DNA from: Actinopolyspora lacussalsi
Lineage (GTDB): Bacteria > Actinomycetota > Actinomycetes > Mycobacteriales > Pseudonocardiaceae
Assembly (NCBI GenBank): GCA_030803735.1
Contig: JAURUC010000001.1
Coordinates: 4,848,501-4,912,500 of the forward strand
Reading direction: 5' to 3'
DNA: 64,000 nucleotides
This document shows positions 57,050-64,000 of this stretch, in pieces; the stretch's first letter is position 1; each line of letters starts with the position of its first letter. The notes under the pieces were generated by a model that did not search any database, had not been told where the DNA came from, and saw nothing but the letters and a program-made list of their open reading frames with translations. A program made the position numbers and the translations under genes.

Positions 57050-58009
57050 ATGTCTGAGGTTTTGGTCCTCGTCGACCACGCGGGTGGCGAGGTCAAGAAG
57101 GTTACGTACGAGATGCTCACGGTGGCCCGCCGACTCGGCGAGCCCGCCGCTGTGGTCACCGGTGGCCCCGGTGCCACCGACAAGATCGCCGATGCGTTGG
57201 CTTCGGCCGGTGCCGCCAAGGTTTACACGGCGGAATCGGCCGACATCGACAACTACCTGGTCACGCCGCAGGTCGACGTGCTGTCGAGCCTCGTCGAGCG
57301 CGTCTCCCCCGCGGCGGTGCTGCTGGCGGCCAGCGTCGACGGCAAGGAGATCGCGGGCCGGCTGGCGGTACGTACCGGCAGCGGGTTGCTGTCCGAGGTC
57401 GCCGACATCGATTCCGACGGGGTGGCCGACTACTCGCTGTTCGGCGGGTCGTACCAGGCAAGGGCCAAGGCCGCTTCCGGTGCTCCGGTGGTGTCGATGC
57501 TGCCGGGCAGCGTCGAGCCGGAGACGCTGGACGGCGGCGGTGCGCGCGAATCCGTCGAGGTTCCGGGCACCGACGCGGGCAAGTCCGGTGCCGTCACCGG
57601 CAGGCAGCCCGCGGAATCGGGGGACCGTCCCGAGCTGACCGAGGCCAACGTAGTGGTTTCGGGTGGCCGTGGTGTCGGCAGTGCGGAGAGCTTCGAGGTG
57701 ATCGAGAAGCTCGCGGATTCCCTCGGCGCCGCCGTCGGTGCCTCGCGTGCCGCGGTCGACTCGGGTTACTACCCCGCACAGTTCCAGGTCGGTCAGACCG
57801 GCAAGACGGTCTCCCCGCAGCTCTACCTCGCGTTGGGGATCTCCGGTGCCATCCAGCACCGCGCCGGGATGCAGACCTCCAAGACCATCGTGGCCGTCAA
57901 CAAGGACGCCGAGGCACCGATCTTCGAGATCGCCGACTTCGGTGTCGTCGGTGACCTGTTCAAGGTGGCCCCGCAGTTGACCGAGGAGGTCGGCAACCGC
58001 AAGGGCTGA
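57050..58009 (+). CDS. etfA: Electron transfer flavoprotein subunit alpha
   Basis: This 319-aa subunit binds FAD. The N-terminal half starts [20 protein letters not shown]. The FAD-binding C-terminal half has [57 protein letters not shown] and [18 protein letters not shown], all hallmarks. The ATG at 57050 is used. A 40-bp perfect palindrome after the stop closes the unit. Confidence 0.96.
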   Translation: MSEVLVLVDHAGGEVKKVTYEMLTVARRLGEPAAVVTGGPGATDKIADALASAGAAKVYTAESADIDNYLVTPQVDVLSSLVERVSPAAVLLAASVDGKEIAGRLAVRTGSGLLSEVADIDSDGVADYSLFGGSYQARAKAASGAPVVSMLPGSVEPETLDGGGARESVEVPGTDAGKSGAVTGRQPAESGDRPELTEANVVVSGGRGVGSAESFEVIEKLADSLGAAVGASRAAVDSGYYPAQFQVGQTGKTVSPQLYLALGISGAIQHRAGMQTSKTIVAVNKDAEAPIFEIADFGVVGDLFKVAPQLTEEVGNRKG

Positions 58010-58032
58010 CGACCGCTCGTTCCACGGTGTCC

Positions 58033-58072
58033 TCGGGGGCGGAAGAGACCGGCCGGTCTCTTCCGCCCCCGA
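58033..58072 (+). terminator. Perfect 40-bp palindrome after etfA
   Basis: The 20-base arm TCGGGGGCGGAAGAGACCGG is followed at once by its exact reverse complement. It lies 24 bp after the etfA stop. No base is mismatched, which makes it a very strong terminator or cruciform. Confidence 0.85.
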
Positions 58073-58195
58073 ACGCTGTCGGTCCCGCTCCCGAGCTCCG
58101 GCGGGCCTCGGGTACCCGTCATTCACCCGAAGTTCTCGTTACGTCCGTCCGGTGCCACTGTCGGTGGTCGCACGCCTCCGGCTACATCTGCGGAC

Positions 58196-58981
58196 ATGGC
58201 CGAAACAGCGCGATCCGATGCCACGTTGCTGGCCGTCACCGACGGGCGGGACCGGAGCGGGGCCGATCGCTACTCATTGCTTCTGACCAGGGAACCAGCC
58301 GAGATTCGAGCCGCCCAGCGGTTGCGCCACCGGGTGTTCGCCACGGAGATGGGGGCCCTGGTCCACCAGGACGAGGACGGGACCGAGACCGACCGTTTCG
58401 ACGAGTTCTGCGATCACCTCGTGGTGCGAGCGCCACGCTCGGGCGAGATCGTCGGCACCTATCGGATGCTGCCGCCCCGGCACGCCCTCCCCGCGGGGCG
58501 GCTCTACTCCGACGACGAGTTCGACCTCACCGCCTTGGCGCCGCTGCGCTCGGACCTGGTGGAAACCGGGCGTTCCTGTGTGCATCCTGAGCACCGCACC
58601 GGGGCGGTGATAGGTCTGATCTGGGCCGGTATCGCTCGTTACCTGCTGCTGCACGGCCATCGTTGGCTCGCGGGGTGCGCCTCGGTGTCGCTGCGGGACG
58701 GCGGAACATCGGCCGCCGGCGTTTGGCAGACGGTTCGCCGCCGCCACTACGCCTCCCGCTCCCACCGGGTTCGGCCCTATCGGCCCTGGCCCACCCGAGT
58801 CGTGCCCGCTCCGGATCGTGTCCGGTTGCCACCGCTGCTGCGCGGGTACCTGCGGTTGGGAGCCCGAGTGTGCGGCCCGCCCGCCCACGACCCGGAGTTC
58901 GGCGTCGCGGACTTCTTCGTACTGCTGGACTCGCACGAGATCGACCGGCGATACCTCGACCGCTTCCTGGGGGAGTCGTGA
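58196..58981 (+). CDS. GNAT-type N-acyltransferase (OlsB-like)
   Basis: This 261-aa protein resembles ornithine-acyl-ACP N-acyltransferases and hemolysin-type GNAT proteins. AAQRLRHRVFATEMGA at the start, then a FDEFCDHLVVR strand, VGTYRMLPP and VETGRSCVHPEHRTGAVIGL are the family features. It may acylate an amino acid to make a lipid head group (inferred). The stop overlaps the PlsC-type gene start by 4 bp (GTGA), and the same pair follows fixA-fixB in mycobacteria. Confidence 0.85.
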   Translation: MAETARSDATLLAVTDGRDRSGADRYSLLLTREPAEIRAAQRLRHRVFATEMGALVHQDEDGTETDRFDEFCDHLVVRAPRSGEIVGTYRMLPPRHALPAGRLYSDDEFDLTALAPLRSDLVETGRSCVHPEHRTGAVIGLIWAGIARYLLLHGHRWLAGCASVSLRDGGTSAAGVWQTVRRRHYASRSHRVRPYRPWPTRVVPAPDRVRLPPLLRGYLRLGARVCGPPAHDPEFGVADFFVLLDSHEIDRRYLDRFLGES

Positions 58982-60054
58982 ACGGGGCCGACACCTGGAC
59001 ACCGAACTCGCCGTGCGACACGCACTGCCTGCCCCACCGGCGGACGCTGCCCCGCGCCACGTTCGCCTGCCGACTCCGCCGGGTGCTGGCGGTGGCGGTG
59101 CTGCTGCTGTACGGGGTGCTGCTCGCCTCGGCGATGCCGGTGCTGTCCGAAAGCCTGCGTCGCACCGCCGCCCGAACGTGGTTCACCGGCGTTCTCGCCG
59201 CCCTCGGTGTGCGGCTGCGAGTGCGCGGAGTTCCGCCATCCCGGGCGGGGGAGTGCGCGGGAGCGCTGGTGGTGTCCAACCACGTGTCCTGGTTGGACGT
59301 GCTCGCGCTGCAGGCGGTGTGTCCCATGCGCCTGTTGGCCAAGGCCGAGGTGCGCGACTGGCCGTTGCTCGGGATGCTCGCGGTGCGTGCGGGGACGCTG
59401 TTCATCGACAGGAACCGTCCCAGCGGGCTTCCCGCCGCGATCGGTTCCGTCACCGAGGCGCTGCGCCACGGCCACGTGGTCGGTGCGTTCCCGGAAGGCA
59501 CGACCCGTTGCGGTCGTGCGTCCGGGCGGTACCGTCCCGCCGTCTTCCAGGCGGCGTTGGAGGCGGGCGCCCCGGTACGGCCCGTGGCACTGCGGTACGA
59601 ACTGGCGAGCGGTGAACCCACCACCGTCGCCGCGTTCCTCGGCGAGGACACCCTGCTGGGTTCGCTGCGCGAGGTGCTGGCGGTGCGTGGCCTCGTCGTG
59701 GAGCTGATCCCGCTGCCGTCCCCCGGTGCCACGGCCACCGCTTGGCCGGTGCGGTTCGACCGCGGGCGCGCTTCGGTCGCACTCGGCGCTTCCGCGAGTG
59801 ATCCGGGACGGCCGGGAATCAGCGACTACGCCGCCGTACTGCGCGACAATCCCGCCGCACGGCGGGAGCTGGCCTCCTACTGCGCCCGGGTCGTCACCGA
59901 AGCGTGTGAGCCACGTCCCGCCGGAAACCACTGGACTTGCACCGCGGTGGAAGTCGCAGCATCGTGCGGTGACCGATCGGAACGACCCCCGCGAAACGAC
60001 CGCCGCGACGGACCCGGAGCCCGAGAGTCCACTGTGGGCACCGCGGTACCGTAA
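58978..60054 (+). CDS. 1-acyl-sn-glycerol-3-phosphate acyltransferase family protein
   Basis: This 358-aa membrane-linked acyltransferase has a hydrophobic N-terminal helix (about 35-55) and the PlsC motifs NHVSWLDVLAL (H-x4-D), FIDRNRPSG and FPEGTTRCG. With the preceding GNAT it could build a two-chain aminolipid, the second chain being O-linked (inferred by analogy with OlsB-OlsA). The C-terminal 28 codons overlap the MFS gene by 86 bp. The GTG at 58978 is used. Confidence 0.87.
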   Translation: MNGADTWTPNSPCDTHCLPHRRTLPRATFACRLRRVLAVAVLLLYGVLLASAMPVLSESLRRTAARTWFTGVLAALGVRLRVRGVPPSRAGECAGALVVSNHVSWLDVLALQAVCPMRLLAKAEVRDWPLLGMLAVRAGTLFIDRNRPSGLPAAIGSVTEALRHGHVVGAFPEGTTRCGRASGRYRPAVFQAALEAGAPVRPVALRYELASGEPTTVAAFLGEDTLLGSLREVLAVRGLVVELIPLPSPGATATAWPVRFDRGRASVALGASASDPGRPGISDYAAVLRDNPAARRELASYCARVVTEACEPRPAGNHWTCTAVEVAASCGDRSERPPRNDRRDGPGARESTVGTAVP

Positions 60055-61372
60055 CTTCACCATCGGCCTGCTGCTGGTGGTCACGCTGGTCGCCTTCGAG
60101 GCGATGGGGGTGGCGACGGCACTGCCCACCATAGCCTCCGAACTGGACGGACAGCGGTGGTACTCCTGGGCGTTCACCCTGTTCATGGCCGCCAGCGCGG
60201 TCGGGACCGTCTTCGCGGGCCGACTCGCCGACCGGCGCGGGCCCGCACTGCCGCTGCTGCTCGCGCTGCCACTGTTCGCGGCGGGGCTACTGCTCGCCGG
60301 ATCGGCTCAGAACATGTTCGTGCTGCTGCTCGCCCGTGCCATGCAGGGACTGGGTGGCGGCAGCGTCGCCGTGCCGCTGTACGTGATGATCGCCAGGGTC
60401 TATCCCCGGCGGCACCACCCCAGGGCATTCGGCGCGATGTCCGCGGCCTGGGTTCTTCCCTCACTGCTCGGACCCGCACTGGCGGGGTTGATCACCGAAC
60501 AGCTGCACTGGCGGTGGGTCTTTCTCGGGCTGGCACCGTTCGTGCTGCTCGGGGCAGTGCTGCTCGTTCCCACCATCCGGCGCGCCGGGAGCGGCCCCGA
60601 GGCGTTGCCCACGGCAAGACCGGGGCTGGTGCCCGCGGCGCTCGGCGCCGGGCTCGCCACGGTGGTGCTCAACTGGAGCGCCGACCACCCCTCGGTGCTC
60701 TCGGCGGTCCTCGGCGTGGCGGCGATCGCCTCGCTGTGGGGTTGCGTGCGGGTCCTGCTGCCCACCGGGACGCTCTCGGCACGCCCGGGCATCCCGGTCA
60801 TGGTGCTGGCGCGCGGGCTGCTGGCCGGTGTCTTCTTCACCGCGGAGGCATTCATCCCGCTGGTGCTGACCGTCGTGCACGGCTATTCGGCGATGTTGGC
60901 CGGAATTCCGCTGACCGTGGCCTCGCTGGGCTGGTCGTTGGGCTCGTTCTGGCAGGGCAGGCAGGGGCGCTTCAGCAGGGAGCACCTGGTGGCGTCCGGA
61001 TTCGTGCTGGTGGTCGTGGGCGTGCTCGGCGTGGCGCTGCTGGCCCCGGAATGGGGATCGGACCGGGCGATCTTCGTGTTCTGGTCGATCGCGGGTGCCG
61101 GTATGGGGATATCCGTCGCCAGCACGGCGGTACGGGTGCTGGGGCTCTCGGACCAGGCCGAGCGAGGGTTCAACTCGGCCGCGTTGCAGATCTCCGACAT
61201 GCTCGGGCAGGCACTGCTGGTCGGCTTGGGAGGGGCGCTGGTGAACCTGCTGGCCAGCACCCGGGAGCCGACCCTGGGGGTGGTCGTGCTCGCGGGGCTG
61301 CTGATGCTGACGGGCTCGCTGGGTGCGCGCCTGGTGGCGCGTTCCCGAGGGATTATCCTGGACGGGCGATGA
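59969..61372 (+). CDS. MFS transporter
   Basis: This 467-aa membrane protein has about 12-14 hydrophobic helices, the MFS motif A as [14 protein letters not shown], and a [20 protein letters not shown] segment like the drug-export (DHA2) branch. The substrate is unknown; its place after two lipid acyltransferases could mean lipid export. The GTG at 59969 is the only start ahead of the first helix, so it truly overlaps the previous gene. Its stop overlaps the next start (ATGA). Confidence 0.88.
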   Translation: MTDRNDPRETTAATDPEPESPLWAPRYRNFTIGLLLVVTLVAFEAMGVATALPTIASELDGQRWYSWAFTLFMAASAVGTVFAGRLADRRGPALPLLLALPLFAAGLLLAGSAQNMFVLLLARAMQGLGGGSVAVPLYVMIARVYPRRHHPRAFGAMSAAWVLPSLLGPALAGLITEQLHWRWVFLGLAPFVLLGAVLLVPTIRRAGSGPEALPTARPGLVPAALGAGLATVVLNWSADHPSVLSAVLGVAAIASLWGCVRVLLPTGTLSARPGIPVMVLARGLLAGVFFTAEAFIPLVLTVVHGYSAMLAGIPLTVASLGWSLGSFWQGRQGRFSREHLVASGFVLVVVGVLGVALLAPEWGSDRAIFVFWSIAGAGMGISVASTAVRVLGLSDQAERGFNSAALQISDMLGQALLVGLGGALVNLLASTREPTLGVVVLAGLLMLTGSLGARLVARSRGIILDGR

Positions 61373-62592
61373 CGTACCTGGACCACGCGGCAACCACCCC
61401 GATGCGTGCGGGCGCGATCGAGGTCATGACCGAAGCGCTCGCCACGCTGGGCAACGCCTCGTCCCTGCACACCTCCGGCAGACGAGCTCGTCGTGCCGTG
61501 GAGGAGTCCCGCGAGGACATCGCGGCCGCCCTCGGCGCTCGCCCCTCCGAGGTGCTGTTCACCGGTGGCGGCACCGAGAGCGACAACCTCGCGGTGAAGG
61601 GCATCTTCTGGGGCCGCAGGGACGCCGATCCGCGGCGTCGTCGGGTGCTCGCTTCCGCCGTGGAGCATCACGCGGTGCTCGACACCGTGGAGTGGCTGGC
61701 CGAGCACGAGGGGGCCGAGGTCACCTGGCTGGAGGTCGACTCGTACGGCAGGGTGACTCCCGAAGTGCTGGAGGAGGCGGTTCGTCGGGCCCCGGACGAG
61801 GTCGCGCTCGCCACCGTGATGTGGGCCAACAACGAGGTCGGCACGGTCAACCCGATCCCGGAGCTGGCGGAGGTGGCCGTCCGATACGGCATACCGCTGC
61901 ACACCGACGCCGTCCAGGCCGTGGAGACGCTGCCCGTGGACTTCGAGTCCTCCGGGGTGTCGGCGCTGACGATGACCGGGCACAAGATCGGTGGTCCCTA
62001 CGGCGTCGGGGTGCTGGTGCTGGGCAGGGACGTCACCTGCACGCCGCTGCTGCACGGGGGAGGGCAGGAGCGCGAGGTCCGTTCCGGCACGCTGGACACA
62101 CCGGCCGTGCTGGCCCTTGCCAGTGCGCTGCGCGAGGCGGTCGAGCGCCGGGAGCACCACGCGGCGGAGCTCGCGGCCCTGCGCGACGAACTCGTCGAGG
62201 GGGTGCGTTCGACGGTGCCGGACGCGGTGCTCAACGGCGATCCGGGTACCGTCGAGGGCGGCCGGTTGCCGGGGAACGCGCACTTCACCTTCCCCGGCTG
62301 TGAAGGGGACAGCCTGTTGATGCTGCTCGACGCCAACGGCATCGAGTGCTCCACCGGATCCGCGTGCACCGCCGGTGTCGCCGAACCCAGCCACGTATTG
62401 TTGGCGATGGGCGCCGACGTGCGGGTCGCCCGGGGATCGTTGCGGCTCTCGCTCGGACACGACTCGACCCGCGAGGACGTCCGTGCGTTCCTGGACGCGC
62501 TGGAACCGGCCGTGCGGCGGGCCCGTGGCGCAGGGCTCTCCGGTTTGAGCAAGACTTCGGTGGAATCGGCCACCGCGCCTACGGAGGTGTGA
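61369..62592 (+). CDS. iscS: Cysteine desulfurase
   Basis: This 407-aa pyridoxal-phosphate enzyme takes sulfur from cysteine. It starts [20 protein letters not shown]. The PLP Lys206 is in [10 protein letters not shown], and the persulfide Cys333 is in [10 protein letters not shown], close to the IscS/NifS layout. [13 protein letters not shown] binds the cofactor phosphate. The adjoining mnmA (2 bp later) suggests it feeds sulfur to tRNA thiolation, as in M. tuberculosis Rv3025c-Rv3024c. The start ATG overlaps the MFS stop. Confidence 0.95.
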   Translation: MTYLDHAATTPMRAGAIEVMTEALATLGNASSLHTSGRRARRAVEESREDIAAALGARPSEVLFTGGGTESDNLAVKGIFWGRRDADPRRRRVLASAVEHHAVLDTVEWLAEHEGAEVTWLEVDSYGRVTPEVLEEAVRRAPDEVALATVMWANNEVGTVNPIPELAEVAVRYGIPLHTDAVQAVETLPVDFESSGVSALTMTGHKIGGPYGVGVLVLGRDVTCTPLLHGGGQEREVRSGTLDTPAVLALASALREAVERREHHAAELAALRDELVEGVRSTVPDAVLNGDPGTVEGGRLPGNAHFTFPGCEGDSLLMLLDANGIECSTGSACTAGVAEPSHVLLAMGADVRVARGSLRLSLGHDSTREDVRAFLDALEPAVRRARGAGLSGLSKTSVESATAPTEV

Positions 62593-62594
62593 GG

Positions 62595-63683
62595 GTGCGA
62601 GTACTCGCGGCGATGAGCGGCGGTGTGGATTCGGCGGTGGCTGCCGCCCGAGCTGTGGACGCGGGGCACGACGTCACCGGCGTGCACTTGGCGCTGTCCG
62701 CCAAACCGGGGACGTTGCGAACGGGAGCCCGCGGCTGTTGCACCGTGGAGGACTCCCGCGACGCGCGACGTGCCGCGGACATTCTGGGGATCCCGTTCTA
62801 CGTCTGGGACTTCGCCGAGCGGTTCAGCGAGGAGGTCATCGAGACCTTCGTGGGCGAGTACGCCGCGGGACGTACCCCCAACCCGTGCATGACCTGCAAC
62901 GAGAAGATCAAGTTCGAGGCGTTGCTGGAGAAGGCCGTCGCGCTCGGCTTCGACGCCGTCTCGACGGGGCACTACGCCAGGCTCTCGCAGGAGTCGGGAG
63001 TTCCGGAGCTGCGCCGCAGCAGGGACGAGGACAAGGACCAGTCCTACGTGCTCGCTTCGCTGACCCCCCAACAGCTGCGGCACGCGATGTTCCCGCTGGG
63101 GCACTCGCTGAAGTCGGAGGTGCGCGAGGAGGCGGAGCGGCGCGATCTCGCGGTGGCGCAGAAACCGGACAGCCACGACATCTGCTTCATCCCGGACGGC
63201 GACACCAAGAAGTTCCTGGACTCCAAGCTGGGTGAGCGGCCGGGAGAGATGGTCGACGCCGACTCGGGCGAGGTGCTCGCCGAGCACTCCGGAGTGCACG
63301 GTTTCACCGTGGGACAGCGCAAGGGGCTCGGCATCGACAAACCCGCCGCCGACGGACGGCCGCGTTACGTGCTCTCGCTGGAGCCGGTTTCCGGCACGGT
63401 CGAGGTCGGTTCGGCGGAACGACTCTCGGTGACCGAGATCGACGCGGATCGGCCGATCTGGCCCTCCGAGAGCCCCATCGACGGGCCGACCGAGTGCGTG
63501 GCCCAGATCCGCGCACACGGTGAGACCTGCCGTGCCGTGGCCGAGACGACCGACGAGGGTGTCCGGGTGCGGCTTCACGAACCGATGCGCGGCGTGGCTC
63601 CCGGGCAGTCGGTGGTGCTCTACCGGCCCGAGGAGGCAGGTGATCTCGTGCTCGGGAGTGCCAAGATCTCTGGCACCCGGTGA
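62595..63683 (+). CDS. mnmA: tRNA 2-thiouridylase MnmA
   Basis: This 362-aa enzyme puts sulfur at position 2 of U34 in tRNAs for Lys, Glu and Gln. The P-loop SGGVDS is at residues 8-13. The catalytic pair Cys98 ([12 protein letters not shown]) and Cys197 (HDICFIPDG) is present, as is [11 protein letters not shown] in the middle domain. GTG 62595 follows GGAGG at seven bases; the GTG at 62589 would overlap the previous stop. Sulfur most likely comes from the neighbouring cysteine desulfurase. Confidence 0.95.
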   Translation: MRVLAAMSGGVDSAVAAARAVDAGHDVTGVHLALSAKPGTLRTGARGCCTVEDSRDARRAADILGIPFYVWDFAERFSEEVIETFVGEYAAGRTPNPCMTCNEKIKFEALLEKAVALGFDAVSTGHYARLSQESGVPELRRSRDEDKDQSYVLASLTPQQLRHAMFPLGHSLKSEVREEAERRDLAVAQKPDSHDICFIPDGDTKKFLDSKLGERPGEMVDADSGEVLAEHSGVHGFTVGQRKGLGIDKPAADGRPRYVLSLEPVSGTVEVGSAERLSVTEIDADRPIWPSESPIDGPTECVAQIRAHGETCRAVAETTDEGVRVRLHEPMRGVAPGQSVVLYRPEEAGDLVLGSAKISGTR

Positions 63684-63706
63684 AACTGTGACGTCGGCTC
63701 GTTCTT

Positions 63707-63850
63707 CGTGGCGGTGCGGGTGGCGGAACCTCTCGCACGGCTCTCGCTGTGGGTGCCCCGCCATCGGGTAGTTACTACACAACGTCGGGGCCGTCCTCGC
63801 GAGAGCCGCACGGGAGAACCCGCGGCGGTGCCGACCGCGTGGGTGGTTGT
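63707..63850 (+). repeat. Dispersed 130-bp hairpin repeat, forward copy
   Basis: It begins CGTGGCGGTGCGGGTGGCGG, then AACCTCTCGCACGGCTCTCG, and ends in GAGAACCCGCGGCGGTGCCG. The remaining 150 bp of the window show no credible gene. Confidence 0.7.
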
Positions 63851-64000
63851 TCGGCGTTCGTCACGCCGAAGTGACCACGACAAAACGTGGACACCACGCG
63901 CGAGTGCGGTGAAGCTTGATGACTCCCGGTGTGGATCCGCTCCCATGAGAAACGCCTGATTCCCGTTTGGCGGACGGCGCGAACTCGGTTGCGAGAATGG

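Noticed and set aside
60157..61368. A long in-frame extension upstream of the cysteine desulfurase
   Set aside because: It runs inside the MFS transporter gene in another frame. The desulfurase family starts at the ATG at 61369.
8471..63850. The dispersed repeats as a CRISPR array
   Set aside because: Copies are kilobases apart, variable in length and lack regular spacers or cas genes.

Overview
The window is a high-GC actinobacterial chromosome segment, most likely from the Pseudonocardiales (Actinopolyspora- or Saccharopolyspora-like; the genus is inferred). The signs are a mycobacterial-style F-type ATP synthase operon followed by a DUF2550 gene, MurA with Asp in place of the active-site Cys, NucS mismatch repair, a PduO-type corrinoid adenosyltransferase, XRE/DUF397 pairs, many GTG starts and frequent 4-bp stop/start overlaps. 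From memory, the gene order broadly follows the Mycobacterium tuberculosis Rv1304-Rv1328 block (ATP synthase, cobalamin adenosyltransferase, murA, nucS, mce/thiolase, thioredoxin-like protein, glycogen phosphorylase). The right end resembles Rv3029c-Rv3024c (etfB, etfA, two acyltransferases, cysteine desulfurase, mnmA).

Layout. 1-7.6 kb: atpB (5' truncated), E, F, H, A, G, D, C and a DUF2550 membrane protein. 7.7-14.4 kb: housekeeping genes (GNAT, PduO, murA, Rieske lipoprotein, NUDIX, nucS) with an unusual Cys-rich protein/DUF397 pair. 14.5-15.1 kb: a compact minus-strand operon of three very small proteins (36, 51 and 85 aa), divergent from a sodium/solute symporter (15.7 kb) across an AT-rich spacer. 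17.8-23.2 kb: aldehyde dehydrogenase, then a PTS-dependent dihydroxyacetone kinase operon dhaKLM with a lipoprotein gene. 23.5-35 kb: hydrolases, a DivIVA-like coiled-coil protein, methylmalonyl-CoA epimerase divergent from a thiolase, dinB, a MarR regulator, a thiamine-binding-like protein and a small chaplin-like secreted protein. 35-44 kb: a thioredoxin/TPR protein, two lipoprotein metallopeptidases, glycogen phosphorylase, a TPR membrane protein and an ABC ATPase.

44.4-48.2 kb is an accessory island. A minus-strand cluster carries an Imm1-type immunity gene, a DddA/SCP1.201-like nucleic-acid deaminase toxin whose N-terminal part is cut off by an in-frame TGA, a helical small protein, a frameshifted gene, two strong hairpins and three overlapping small unknown genes. 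It is divergent from an XRE-DUF5753 regulator plus DUF397 pair, and the shared spacer has a perfect 10-bp inverted repeat. This is the most interesting locus, together with the small-protein operon at 14.5-15.1 kb.

48.5-63.7 kb: enoyl-CoA hydratase, a THUMP-like methyltransferase, giant helicase HrpA, DegV, etfB-etfA, a GNAT/PlsC acyltransferase pair, an MFS transporter, cysteine desulfurase and mnmA. The last five genes overlap or nearly touch. The cysteine desulfurase and MnmA should work together in tRNA 2-thiolation.

Many intergenic gaps hold copies of a roughly 130-bp imperfect-palindromic repeat and a 16-bp TTTCGCGA-centred palindrome. I saw no tRNA, rRNA, insertion sequence or CRISPR array.
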